Shown: piece by piece, positions 25,741 through 38,400 of the stretch
Numbering within the stretch: the first letter of the stretch is position 1
Layout of the letters: every line of letters starts with the position of its first letter
Assembly: GCA_963971305.1 (NCBI GenBank)
Contig: CAXARO010000155.1
Location: 1-64,000, forward strand
Length of the DNA: 64,000 nucleotides
Direction of reading: 5' to 3'
DNA from: Arcuatula senhousia
Lineage: Eukaryota > Mollusca > Bivalvia > Mytilida > Mytilidae
The notes under the pieces: model-generated
Told to the model about the DNA's origin: nothing
The model's database searches: none
The model's input: the letters and a program-made list of their open reading frames with translations, nothing else
Position numbers and translations under genes: made by a program

Positions 25741-28430
25741 GAATGATTAAACATTTCGAATGTGCAAAGACAGCTTCAAGTATATACAATGCATACATTG
25801 TCGTGATTGAAGTCTGTTCGTGTTATCTTTTCAAATATAAATCTTTGTTTGAAAATACACCCATATTGGTCAAAGCAAAAACAATAGGTACATACGTATT
25901 ATCCATAAGTTTTATTTTAGACTTTATAAACATGTATGCAAGTCTCCGTTGAGTAAAGAACCTGTATAAACATATAAAACGAATAATTTTATGATTAAAT
26001 AAACAAGAATTGGCATTTATCTGATTTTTGTCTTTTAATTCATATATCTATGCTTGTTTCATCACAGGTCAGAGCGAATGACCCGCCTCGGACGCGATTC
26101 CGCTAGAGGTATATGTATTAAAAAAAAATCTATGATTTTTGATAAATACGTTTGCTGACATAGATATCATTTTCAGTAGCAAGATTTGAATATTAATAAA
26201 TTTTACCTTGTTGTTACAAAGATTATATTGTATATCTCGGAAATGGTGAAGCTTGCCCCTTATAGAAGATGAGCCAAAGAGTCTGCTAAGGGAATATTTA
26301 TTTGTTCGTAGGAAGTTTCCGTGGGGAGGGGGTTTAACTGCGTGCATTGTTGTGGATTATCAAAAAGGGAGCTTCGAGACTGGACTATACCTCGAAACTA
26401 GTTTAACCCCGCCACATTTTAAATGTTTTGAATTGTTTTCAAATCTTATATTTTCATTCGTCGTCTTTATGCTATTTGTTCTTTGCATGTAATTGTCAAA
26501 AAGCTAGGTGAAAAGAATATTAAAATATTGTTTCTGATATGTATGCCGATGTCTCAGTCTAGCATTAAAACAGTGAGAAGCGGCCCCTACATTTCACTTT
26601 GGTTTTTTTTTTATTATTATTTTCGCTTCGGAACAGGAACGCTTATTTAAAGGATACAACACAGCACGTAAAATTAGTACGAATCCCAGCAACACAATTA
26701 CAGAAAACTAGAAAAAAAAACTTTAGAAAAACGTTAATTACGCATCGAAAAAATAGTCATTGTAATTTCATAACGAAAATCATAGTTTCAAATTTTAACT
26801 GGCATGATATTGCAAATACGTCTTTATAAATATTATTTTAATAAAAACTACAATAAGTTTAACTATTCGATCATGAGTAAAGGGGAAATCAGGGAGAGCG
26901 GGGTATGAAAGCCCATTAATTCTATAACTATTTCTTTTAAAGAGCATTAAAAACATGTAAAAAACTATCTTGGGCATTCATTTTTTTAAATTTTAAATTT
27001 AATCAAGAAATATATAATTTTTAATCATAATATTTTGACTTACAATGTACATGTAACTGTTGTCTTATAACAAATTAAACATTACGGTATATGTATCATA
27101 TTTTTTTCATCAACTATCAATCTTCATGTGTGCATAATTTGTCACAGCTGGTTGTTTGGACGCGGGCCAAAAGCGGCAGGCGGATGTTAATTAAGTAGGT
27201 CACATAAGACACTCCAGGTATCGCGATGGACAGGTGTTAAAAGGTAGACTCTGAACATGTCAAATAAACAAAAAGGTAATTTATAAGATAGTCAATATAC
27301 AAAATTTGAAGAAGACAATATATCTAAAGAAGAAAATGAAAAGATACAATGTCTTAAATCAGGGATGTACAAAACTAAATCAGTTTTATTTAATACCTGC
27401 TTTAATGTTCTATTAAAAGTTACGAAAACATGACGTTTGGGAAAATATTTATTTATCTACTACAACATGTAATTAAAGAACACTTTTAGATTGGGCCCTC
27501 AGATTTCGCCCGTTTTGATGTACATGTATGGCTAGGAATGTTTCTAGTGATTACTGATATAAACCATTCTTTTGGACGTGCCGTAAAAATACAAACAAAT
27601 GTTGATAATTTGTAAAGATTAGCACAACCCGTGCTTTAACAACTTTGGTGTGCCTTTGTTATGTCTACGTTTTAATCTTTCTTACCAGTTTTTCTTGACA
27701 CGCAGCATCAGTCTAGTTAAATTAAAAAAAAACAAAGGAAAGGTCGATTCGTCTGAAATACTGTAAAATAAAGAAGGAATTTGTTTATGGCACACCCTTG
27801 CCCCGCGTAATGTTCAGTGGCACGGTCATGCTAAACCACCCTATTAAATCATTCTCATGAACGGAAAATACATGCCGAAAACTTGCAAACTATTCTTAAA
27901 AAATGTTCATATCGACCCAGTCCCGAGACAAAACTAGTGGTGGTACAGGTCTGCAAGTCACTTAGAACATACATACAACTTATGATACTGAACCACTCTT
28001 CTTTCACATGTACATTTACATTGTTGAGAAAATTATGACGGCATCCTAAAAAGTCAGGTTTTTTTTAGGCAATATCCCGCTCCATCCTACATAATGTCAT
28101 GTTTTTGTCGTGGACGTGGACTCAAAAATATGACTTGGGAGGAATCCGTGATGATACTAGAAATACCAACGTACCCACGTTTTACACAAGCAAGACATTG
28201 GATAATCATAAATTACACTTTAAAGGAAAAGCATAAGCACCCTTCATTTATAGGTCGGTGCGTCTAAATACCTTTTAGCCGGGCTACCTCAAACATGCAC
28301 TAAGCCGTAAAAGATAATTTTCCACAGTGTATAGCAAAGTTAGTAATACCATTCTAATTATCTTATATTAAATATCACAAGCCGAAAGTTTTGTAAAGAT
28401 ATTTAATCTTTTTAAATAGACAGTTTTAGA
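25740..28430. other. No gene seen
   Basis: AT-rich. Short open frames at 26069-26347 (minus) and 26253-26492 (plus) overlap each other and show no domain. No RNA gene recognised. Confidence 0.45.
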
Positions 28431-28448
28431 AAACCCTTTGATTTGCTG

Positions 28449-29580
28449 CTGTCGAATCTTGCCCATCACTTGGTGTCCGTCGGTTGTACTTGGTTAACTA
28501 TGTTACATATACCGTCCATCACTTGGTGTCCGTCTGTAAATGTCCCGGTTGTAAAAAAACGCGAGAAAACTAAAACTAATAAACAAACAAACAAAAATTC
28601 ATATTTTTTTCGGAGTAAAAACAATATGTCCCCGATGACACTTATTGTCATATAAACTTACAAAAAACAGTTTTGACAGAACATATACATATCATATTTA
28701 AATGAAAACATGATATATATTAAATACAACAAATAAACATATAGCAAGTTACGAGACCTCTGCCGTCAGTTCTAATGACTGTTTAATAAAGAAGCCAAAC
28801 ATTCTTATATGTTTATGATTTGTTGGGGTAAGCAAATAGACCATTTTATCTTCATCCGACATATTAATAGAATTTAAATCATCTGTTCTTAGTAAATTAA
28901 AAAGGTTTTCTCTGATTCTTTTATTTATATTACAATTTAAAAGAAAATGTTTTTCATCTTCAGGTGTGTTACAAGTTTTACATAATATGTCATTGCGGGG
29001 AATTTTGAAATATCTTCCCCTCTCAATTTCCAGATTATGATCACTCATTCTAAGTTTAGTAAAAATTAGTCTCAAATAAAATAAAGATTCTGACAAATAA
29101 TGCTCTCCTTCTAAGGTAGGGTTTAGTTTTTTATAAAGAAAGAGCTTATTATTTTCATCAAAACTCTTAATTTTATCAATGAATAAATGATTTAACTTGT
29201 CATTTATCTCTATTTTAATATCAGATTTTAAGTTTTTTAACATTTTTCATTGTTTTACAATTAATAATATTTTCTCTTATTTCTTGCTTCGGAAAAATAT
29301 CTTTTACATAAGTGTACCAAGAAAAAATATCGTTTGAATCTAAGCTCTTAGTTAGTTCATATGCCTCTTTTAGTAGTGGATTTATATCATCAGTATGAAG
29401 TCGAGCCAGATAAACAATAGACTGTGAATGAATGAAATTTTTCTAACGGATAACTACCAAGCTCTGACCATGATATTCAATCATTAGGTGTCCATCTGTA
29501 TGTCCTTGGTTTACTATGTTACATTTATCGCCAACTTTTTGGTGTCTGTCTGTCAATGTCCCTAGTGTAAAAACGTATAA
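28449..29580. repeat. Similar sequences flanking the LINE relic
   Basis: Segments at 28449-28555 and 29463-29575 share CTTGGTGTCCGTC-like phrases, TTTACTATGTTACAT and AATGTCCC..GTGTAAAA in the same order and orientation, on either side of the LINE relic. Confidence 0.55.
28749..29455 (-). pseudogene. LINE-type retrotransposon C-terminal relic
   Basis: On the minus strand a 164-codon frame (29243-28749) holds LTKLRM-like and FKIPRNDILCKTCNT with a C-x2-C-x8-H-x4-C arrangement (CKTC, then KHFLLNC). This is the zinc-knuckle-like end common in LINE reverse-transcriptase proteins. Upstream (29455-29240) another frame reads IVYLARLHTDDINP and YTYVKDIFPKQEIREN and joins through a one-base shift in an A-rich run near 29230. 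No RT catalytic core is present; it is a 5'-truncated, frameshifted copy. Confidence 0.6.
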
Positions 29581-30624
29581 CTTTATAGGTTTCTGAAAGA
29601 AGACTAAGTCCATGTACTTTATATAAAATGTTAAGTTTCAAATGTCTTTCTTTATCAAATCATATATACCGGGTAAATATTTTTAAATGAAGATTAACGT
29701 TTCCTCTTATGATGAATGTGAAAACAAAGACTAACCGAACTCATCATGTACAATAAACAAAATACAGGCCGCATATATAACGAATGTTTAATTTGGAAGA
29801 TCACAGCGGGTATCTAAGGGGAAGAAAACCACAGGTGATGAGCAGGACCCTGTTAATTAATAATCGTTATCAAATGCAAATTATTCCACTAAGAGTTGAA
29901 AGCATATTACACGTAAAACATATAGACGTTTATAGTTACGAAATAATAATGTTAAGGTTCAAATTATTGCCAGTATTGATAAATGGGGCAATCTTTTGCA
30001 AATGATCCAATAAAGACAAATAATTCAAGGAGTTATTTTCGTTTGAATAATTTTCTGTTTTGAAGTTAGATTTTAAAAATCTTCATTTGGCTGGAAAATT
30101 TAACGGGAATCGCAATTTTGGCAAGTTTTGTTCTCTCGTTTTATTGATTTATAACCTGTGTAGGTCTTTAAATTTATTCAATAAAAAGAAATAAATTTGA
30201 ATATTGTTAATTATTTTCAAGTTGGGAAATAAACATGTCTTATAACATGTTGCGGAATTGTACCAAAAGGTTTATTTAAATGAATTTATTAATGATCATA
30301 ACACTGCTGGATCCGTAATTGGCTTTGGCTTCGATGATGGTATATAGGAACAGTAAGTAACCAGCAATCAGTTCACATCAGCAATAATAAATAACTAATT
30401 AAATAAATTTGAAAAAATATATATATACTAATTAAAAATTTAAGCAAATAAATAAAATATAAAAAAATAATAAAAGTTATTTTATATCATTAATGGTGAT
30501 TAGGATAAAAATATATGAAAATGAAAAAAAATCTTTTTACATAAACAAAATTGACAATTACTTGAAGGCTAGTACTGTATCTGAAAATTATAACTAAAAC
30601 GTGTTTTTATTTTCTCTGCATGAA
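29581..30624. other. No gene seen
   Basis: Strongly AT-rich, with an ATATATAT run near 30420. Only short, domainless frames. Confidence 0.45.
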
Positions 30625-30910
30625 TATTCAACGCTCATCGCTTATCATGGGTGTGAGCGTTTAAACGTTCATCGCTCATCGTGTAGCGTTCATTTGAGTG
30701 GTTAATCGTGTGAAATCCCCAATCGTGTATTTGAGCGATTCAATCGTGCGTTTGAGTGTTTAAACGCTCATCGCTCATCATGCGTGGAACGTGTATCGTG
30801 CGCTCATCGTGCACTCATCGTGTGTTCATCGTGCACTCATCGTGCGTTCATCGTACGCTCATCGTGCATTCATCGTGCGTTCATCGTGCGTGCATTCATC
30901 GTGCGTGTGG
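30625..30910 (+). repeat. TCATCGTGCG minisatellite, second array
   Basis: About twelve GTGCRYTCATC units at 30800-30910, preceded by longer GTGTTTAAACGCTCATCGCT units. The same composition and transition from long to short units, in mirror order, is seen at 25470-25740. Confidence 0.85.
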
Positions 30911-31374
30911 TAAGTTTGAATTTTAGAGGGTCTGTACCTCAAAATATGCTATTTCAAATATGTATTAATTCATTATAATATAGCTAGTTTTGTATTAATT
31001 ACAGTTAAATTACATAAGAACTAAACTATAAAATTAACAGTTTTTTTTGTTATTTCATTATAAATGATTAATAGTACATCAGCACATACAAAAGATGTGA
31101 ATAAATAACTTTTTAGTTAGAGAAAAAATACACTGAAAATGGTTATCGTTGCAACCAGTTTAAACAAGCTAAAATATTTTAAAATAGAAAGATAACCGTA
31201 TCTTTGGGTATAGCTTCTAATAACACAAGTCAAATAAAATTAGTTTTCAATTGATTTACCTTTACAGTATTTTAAGGTCACTTACATGTAGGTGAAGTTC
31301 ACGCACTATGAACCAAAAAATGTACTGTCTATACCAGACACAATCATTTTTTTACCGCCTTACACTGTAAATAC
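30911..31374. other. AT-rich upstream region of gene 2
   Basis: Probably carries the gene 2 promoter or 5' UTR intron, but I see no convincing TATA box, initiator or noncoding exon. Confidence 0.3.
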
Positions 31375-31675
31375 GGGAATTACTCTTACTACAATGTAAT
31401 GTACCAGAGTGAATACGGGAGTTCACTCTAACTGTACTGGAGTTCACTCTTACTGTACCAGAGTTCAATCTTGATGTACCGGAGTTCACTCTTACAGTAC
31501 CGGAGTTAATACGGGAATTTTCAATTACTAAACCGGGGTTCACTCTTACTGTACAATAGTTCACTCTTACTGTATCATAGTTCACTCTTACTTTACCAGA
31601 GTTCACTCTTACTGTACAATAGTTCATTCTTACTGAACCGTTGTTCACACTTACTGTACCGTAGTTCACCCTAAT
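31375..31675 (+). repeat. 21-bp minisatellite upstream of gene 2
   Basis: About 14 imperfect units of GTTCACTCTTACTGTACCAG plus one base, ending about 110 bp before the gene 2 start codon. Because 21 is a multiple of three, an open frame on the minus strand reads VRVNSGT repeats; it is an artefact of the repeat. Confidence 0.85.
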
Positions 31676-31757
31676 TTCGAACTACTTTAACATTTTTTTT
31701 ATTATGACTGTGTGTATATTGTGAGCTAATGTTATGATTTTATTTAAATCTTTTCAG

Positions 31758-31782
31758 AATACAAAACATATGCACTGTACAT
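31758..31782 (+). promoter_or_regulatory. Putative 3' splice site and 5' untranslated segment before the gene 2 start
   Basis: TCTTTTCAG ends at 31757, only 26 nt before the ATG at 31783. The coding exon therefore probably starts with about 25 nt of untranslated sequence after an upstream 5' UTR intron. I could not place the upstream noncoding exon or promoter. The first two codons are both ATG (31783 and 31786); either could start. Confidence 0.5.
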
Positions 31783-32463
31783 ATGATGGCAACTTCTGGA
31801 CTATCATCAATAGACCATATATATAACTTTATAACAGAAGAGGTGCTTAACACAGTTCAGCATTATTTTGAAATCAAGGTAGTGCAAGAAGATGGAGGAA
31901 CATTATTTCTCTTTTTGGATAGACGTGTTCATGAACTCTTTCATTATTTTATTAAGCAGACAACTTGTTGCAACACCAATAATCCGTGTGCATCGATTCC
32001 AAGAAAAGGAACATTGACCAAGGACCAATACGATTTGTTGTTCAAAAACGATCCGTCAATACAGCCCATACACGAAACGAAGAGAAATGGAAGGATTACT
32101 CAGTACTGCACATGCCCGGTTGCACCAAACAGAGCCACTGACGTGACCAATCTTGATTTTACCCTTATTAACTGCCTGATGAAAACTTGTCGAAAAACAC
32201 CAGCTGGTCATCCCCAGTGGCTTCAAGACATTATTAACGTAAGGAACAATATCTGCCACCTCGGTGATACCAGTTCTATTTCAAATCAGCAACTTGAAGA
32301 ATGGTGGAATAAACTAGAAAATGCAACCGTAAATATTGCTGGTGTAATCGGAGTCGCTTGTCAAAAAGGAGTAATAAGAAGAATTGAGAAAATAAAAAAT
32401 AGTCAGTCCCAGATTCAGGAACTGATGAAGAACTTCCAAGCAAAATATGATGAATTTGAACAC
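31783..32463 (+). CDS. Gene 2 exon 1: DZIP3-like HEPN domain
   Basis: The exon has 227 codons and ends at the donor GTGAGT (32464), phase 0. The protein has helical N-terminal segments, then NLDFTLINCLMKTCR and a second helix ending RNNICH. R154-N155-x3-H159 is the HEPN signature (R-x4-6-H), so the putative catalytic or structural pair is intact. The layout resembles HEPN domains of the DZIP3 (hRUL138) family common in bivalves. A C-terminal amphipathic helix (about 198-227) continues towards the next exon. If intron 1 is retained, translation would stop four codons later. Confidence 0.78.
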
Positions 32464-35400
32464 GTGAGTAAATGTTAATAGATTCAAAAGAGACGGACTT
32501 AAACGCCTTATAATTAAAGACATACATCTTCGAAATAAAAGTAAATGTAAAATAAATCTACTATGGTACCATAACTTTAAAACCAGACGTTTATTTAATT
32601 ATACGTTCACCTTGCTCGTAATGCAACTTAAATTGAGTTAGCATGAGAAGCATACTAAACACTTTATATTCCAGTTATTTTTGTCATGTTTGTATCAATT
32701 TATATAGAACTGTACTGAAAGGTTCACCAGGACAAAGCTATTGTCGAAATCAAATTTCCGCATTAGACCTTCAAATTATCGTCTGTTGTATTCAACAAAG
32801 GAAGGATTTTTATTGTATAATTGTTATCTGCATTGTATTTGGTTGAAAGACGTAGAAAAATTTTCGCGAACATAATCATTATTTTCTTTAGAAATAACTG
32901 ATATGTAATTTAACTTTCTTTTCTTTTAGAAAATAATGAATGCTCTCCAGAACATGGGTGTCAGAGTTGGTCAGTATTAAAGGCTATTTTTGATTATATA
33001 TTATTTATGTAAATATATTATTCGCGTGTTGGTTAAGCTGCTATTGCTTAAATAAGGAAAAACAAAGACTTTAAAAAGTTATTCATTTATGGACAGGAAG
33101 AGTTTTGTTCATTAATTTCAAATTTTGTAATGAGGTATATGTAACATTTTGTAATACTTTATGGGAGTTACATCGATTTCCTTGGCAGAGCGTCACGTTT
33201 GACACAGAAATTGCTAACACAGGGTTATGTTGCTCCTCGGTTGCTGTCTTCACTCAAGAAATTTTACGGTAGACACCATGTACTCATAGATAAATATGGG
33301 ATTTCTATCTCTCAGATGAGTGCAGATGTCGGTTTGTCATAGGGTTTTGTTTTGTCTTCCTTTACCGGATTTGACACACTGAATTGGAAATTGGCAGCGC
33401 GGCGGGTGTGCTATAGCAGGCAGGAACCGCTTACTCTTCCGGAGCACCCGAGTTCACTCTTGTTACGACTTGAGTTCGCGTTGTTGATTTCTGTTCGGTT
33501 GTTTTTATGTTTTGTGTTTCCTTGTGCTGTTCTTGTTCATGTTTACCGGTTTTGTCGTTGCCTTTTCGGACTTTTGACACTAGAATGCCCCTTTGGTGCC
33601 TCTGCTTATTTTAAATAATCGTTCTAAGAAATCTTGCCAATGAGCATAATGACAAAAAAACTATCTAGTATTTCAAATGTGTTTATGTCGCCTCGAACAT
33701 TATGAAACATATTTCATGAATTTTGTGGAAAACCTTTTTTTTTGTATTTTAAACGAGAAAAACTATGATATCGGTGGGTAATAACATGTTCACATATAAT
33801 TCAATGTTAGGCTAGGAGCTTACTTCATGTTTGAATGCAATAGGCATTTTTTTTAATTTGACTTTTTTTTCTTAAAAGGTGACGTTCCCTTCCTAATAAC
33901 AAGCACTGAGATCGTAAACGAGGCGCCGATGTTGTTGTCGGATAATGGTAATATGCTTCATAGTAAAAATGTTATACGCAACTAGTGTTGACTGTTTTGG
34001 GGGTGCTCAGCACAAAAAAAAATTCCCCAACGTATGTACATGTCATTGTACCTAGATTATAACATTATATTATTTCACCATCATATAGAAACCCCATATA
34101 CCAAGTTTTGCTTAAATTGAAGCAGTTTGAAATATTTATCATTTTTGGACTTGAGCTATCACGTATTCGTAAGTAACTTATAAAACGTGAATATCACTTC
34201 ATTTTATTTTCATATTCTGAAAGAACTCCTCTTGTTCTATAATATCACAAAATTTCAGAACAATAAACTTCTTCTTCTCCTGAGTATAAGCCTCCTCTAG
34301 GTAGGAGCACCTCCGTGGAGCTATTTTACTTGATTTTGTTTTGGATTTATTATACATTTTTGAATACCAACGTACAACACATTATATTTAGTTGGACTAA
34401 CATACATGGGACCAGATTTCTATAACATTTCATTTTAGTCATTGCACAATATTAAGAGTTATAAACAGACTTAGATATGAGAAGTGGGTCATGTTTGATT
34501 GATAGCTTTTGAGGTGGTTCTGAGATATGTAGAGTATTTGTCATAACTGTATTACTATTTAAGTTACTTAAGGCCATTAACTCATTAATAGTATTATGTA
34601 ATGGAATAAAACTATAGAAACATAAAAATGAGAAATCTAAAAAGTAAAAACAAGTTAGAAGATAAAGTTAAAGATAAATTAATAGTTAAAATCTAAAATA
34701 AAAGGAGACCAAGTCATATTGTATATGGTGTTGCGTACAGCTCTGTAAAGTAATTGGTATAATATAGAATGGACATGTTGAGCTGCAAAGTGAAAAAGGG
34801 TGTCCGTGTGCCAACAGTGATGAAAATCATCTTTTTAAAGCCGTTGACACCGGAAAATCCAGCATGGGGTTGAGCTGGAATCGAACCCATACTCTGTCAT
34901 CTATGACAACTTCGCCTGCACTGTGTCCAGCGCCCTAGACCACTACACCACCTAGGCTAGATAAAAATCTAGCTTTCGGTTGCCTAGTTAAGCCTCCTCG
35001 TAGACAATCTAAGGTTGTAACACAGTACACGATGAACATTAGGTGGGTAGGGAGAGAAAGATAGAGAATTGGATCGCAACTGGTATAGTTATATAAGCAT
35101 ATATATGATAAATGGTGTTGCGTACAGCTCTGTAAAGTAATTGGTATAATATAGAATGGATATGTGGGTAGGTAGAGAAAGATATACCAATTACAGAGCT
35201 GTACGCAACACCATTTATCATATGTATGCTTATATTACTATACCAGTTGCGATCCAATTCTCTATCTTTCTCTCCCTACCCACCTAATGTTCATCGTGTA
35301 CTGTGTTACAACCTAAGATTGTCTACGAGGAGGCTTAACTAGGCAACCGAAAGCTAGATTTTTATCTAGCCATTGAGTAATCCGGACGAGGTCATGACCG

Positions 35401-38400
35401 GAAGATTATTTTTGTTAAAATCCTACATTAAAAACAATATATCTCCCAAACATTGTGTTTGGGAGATATACATATCAAGAAATGCCACTTGGAAGAAATT
35501 ATTATTTATATGTGTTTGGGAAGTATGTCGATAAATTAGCATTGACTTATGAATAGCATACATTTCACAGGATGATATTTATCAAATTATCCAATATAAG
35601 TGTTTCTAAATGACAAATGAAAGCTTCTGATTGTATATTTAGATCTACATCTTTAAGATACAAAGAGCACCAATTGGGCATTCGAGTGTCAAAATTCCAA
35701 AAGGGCAACCAAAAGCCGATAAATACAAAATAACAGCACAGAGCAACACAAAACACAAAATTGACCGTACGAAAATCAACAACATGAACTCAAGTCGTAA
35801 CATGATAGAACTCATGTGCTCCGGAAGAGTTAGCGGTTCCTGCCTGTTATAGCACACCCTTCGTAGCCTCGGATAACCAGTTTCCGTACTATTAGTAAAC
35901 GATTGTGACGTCATCTTTTCCATTGAAAATACCTGGGAAGTACTAATTCGTATGACGGACAAAAACTATGATCTTACGATACTGCTAATTTCCAATTCAC
36001 TGTGTCAAATCTGGTAAGAGGAAGACAAAAACCAATTTCTAGGACAAACCTAAGCGATCAGATTAGTTCAGATCTTGTTTTTTTCTTAATTATCCTCTAT
36101 TTCCGGTTTGACGAGCTTAATTGACCACTGGCAACGCGACGGCTACGCTACAGAAACATGAACTGCTAACTCATTGGAAACACCTTGTTCACTATCGTAA
36201 GGACTTGGATTCGAATTGGGCATTGGTAGTTTATACATGATATGGTGTTTGTTTTGTCGTGATATTTCGTTAAGGTTAACTGATTTTATTTTTGCCCCTT
36301 TTGAACTTTTTGTATTTAAACGCCCATTGGTACCTCTTCCATCGTACCAAAGTGAGAACCAAATATGATAGTCTGTGAAATATAATATAACCGTTATTTT
36401 TTTATTTTAGATTCAAAGAAATGTATAGTCATATGGAAATTTCGGAACCCTGGGGATTGGGATATACCAAAAATGCAAGAAAAGTTAGAATTATTAAAGA
36501 AATTAGGAGATTTTGACATACAATTTGTGTATCAGGGGTCACTAGTTGTCTATACTACAATAGAGAGCAGTGGTGTTTCTGATGGAAGTCTTTTCAAAGA
36601 CTCGATTGAAGAATTTCTCTTCCTATTTGTCAAATTGCTCCAAATACATGCACCAAAAGCCGATAAACTGAGCCTTAAACTTGAGATCGTGCTCAATAGA
36701 GTGGAAACAGAAGGTAAGCAATAGTCGTTAAAATCCATTTTTTTAGTCTGAGAAATGGCAAAATCTATTCTATAAGACTATAAATTACTGTTCAACCAAA
36801 ATACGTTCTTTATTTTGTTCCTTATTCCATTATTTTCATATATATTTCAATATCAAATGTGTTAGAAATCAAGATTTGTTTTTTAACGGCATATGACCAA
36901 TATCATCATTACAAGTATTCCAATTATTATCAATTGCACAAAGGTTTAATCGTAAAGGGAATTAAGTATTGACCCCATTGGTTAAAATTTGATCTGTGTA
37001 AATCATAATGCTGGCGTCACACTATCCGATTTAGACCCCGGTGGAAAATTGATTATGGATAATTTGAAAATCGGGACTGATCGTAACCAGATCGCACTAT
37101 GCGTGTTTTCTGACTTCGGGGAAAATTTCGTAGTGCCTCCTAAATTTATTAACATGTTAAAAACTGTCGAAGGTTCGTGCGAAGGTACTTGTTCGTTTTG
37201 TGTTCGTCAATCCATCCTTTCTATCGTAATGCCTTCGTGAAAGCATCTGTTGATTTTGGGTTGCCTTCTAAGTGTCGTCGGTTTCATTAATCTCACGATG
37301 ACGGCACAAATGTAACAAGAAGCTATCCAAAGGTGGTGCAAAGGAAACACGGCGTCACAAAGACCTCGCTTTGTATTCGTGTAACCATCGTATCTAGTCT
37401 AATGCCATAGATTAATGGCACGGATATGGAAACACGGCACTGGTCAAAGCAATACCATTTCTGAAGTAAAAAGTATAAACAAGTCAAATGTGCCATATAC
37501 AAATTACAGTCAGGCTTTAGTTCATGTATGGCGTGTTACATGTTTTCATTGAGAAAAAGAAAAGTACAAATATCTTACCTTTTTCCTTTAATTAACATGC
37601 AGCAGAAGGAAGACTTACAAGACAGCAGCTTATGGTCCAAGTACCCTCATTGATTCTCTATTCATAATGTTTTTTTTTTCAAAAACAATAATTAAAGGAA
37701 ATAAAGATAAAAAATATTTAGAACCAGAATGATCAGCCTCAACTGTACAAGAAGAAAAGACAAAACAAGGCGAAGACCTTCTGGATCTAGATTCCTCTGA
37801 CATTTTCCTCTTTGTACCTGTTCTTTCCAGCCAGGCGCTTCCCTCTTCTGCGTCCTCGTCCAGGATTTAATGACGTCTTTTAATACTTTAATATCAGAAA
37901 TAAAAATTGAAACATTTTAAACTTACTTAAGTTTTATCAGGCCCCTCAAAACAAAAGCCGAGAAGACTTAACATTTGCATATAGTCTGCCCGTTTGTATG
38001 TCTGTCTGGCCCGGTCGTCTTACTCTTCTTTTTACCGCACTTTTCTATAAATCTTATACCAAGATTTTAAACTGATTTTTGGTATTAGAATGTATCATAC
38101 GAGTTTAAGATCAAGTTAGCGTGTCGTTCCGGTCCGCAAATTTTTAAAGGTGTAAGGACCTTTTAAACTTTAAAAAAATCGGTGAAATTTCAGTTTACCA
38201 CAATTTCTATCTAAACAATATCATAAAATTGTCAACCGGTAGACAAAAATCATCATAACAAAACAAACCAAACAACAACATAAAACACACACACACAGAC
38301 ATAACAATAAAACTGCATTCAGCAACGTGAACTCAAGTCGAAACGAGAGTGAACTCAGATGCTCCGGAGGTGTAAGCAGCTCCTGCTTGCTATAGCACAC

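Noticed and set aside
31352..31669. 105-codon repetitive protein on the minus strand (VRVNSGT units)
   Set aside because: A 21-bp minisatellite gives a repeated frame automatically; there is no other evidence of coding.
33352..33618. 88-codon open frame (and similar frames at 3188, 10593, 35645, 39204, 44108)
   Set aside because: All are the same frame through the noncoding tail repeat; they recur with stops and shifts and lie beyond the RT C-terminus.
34870..34957. tRNA gene on the minus strand
   Set aside because: A and B boxes are present but the anticodon stem-loop has a six-base loop and no proper acceptor stem closes. A SINE body follows.
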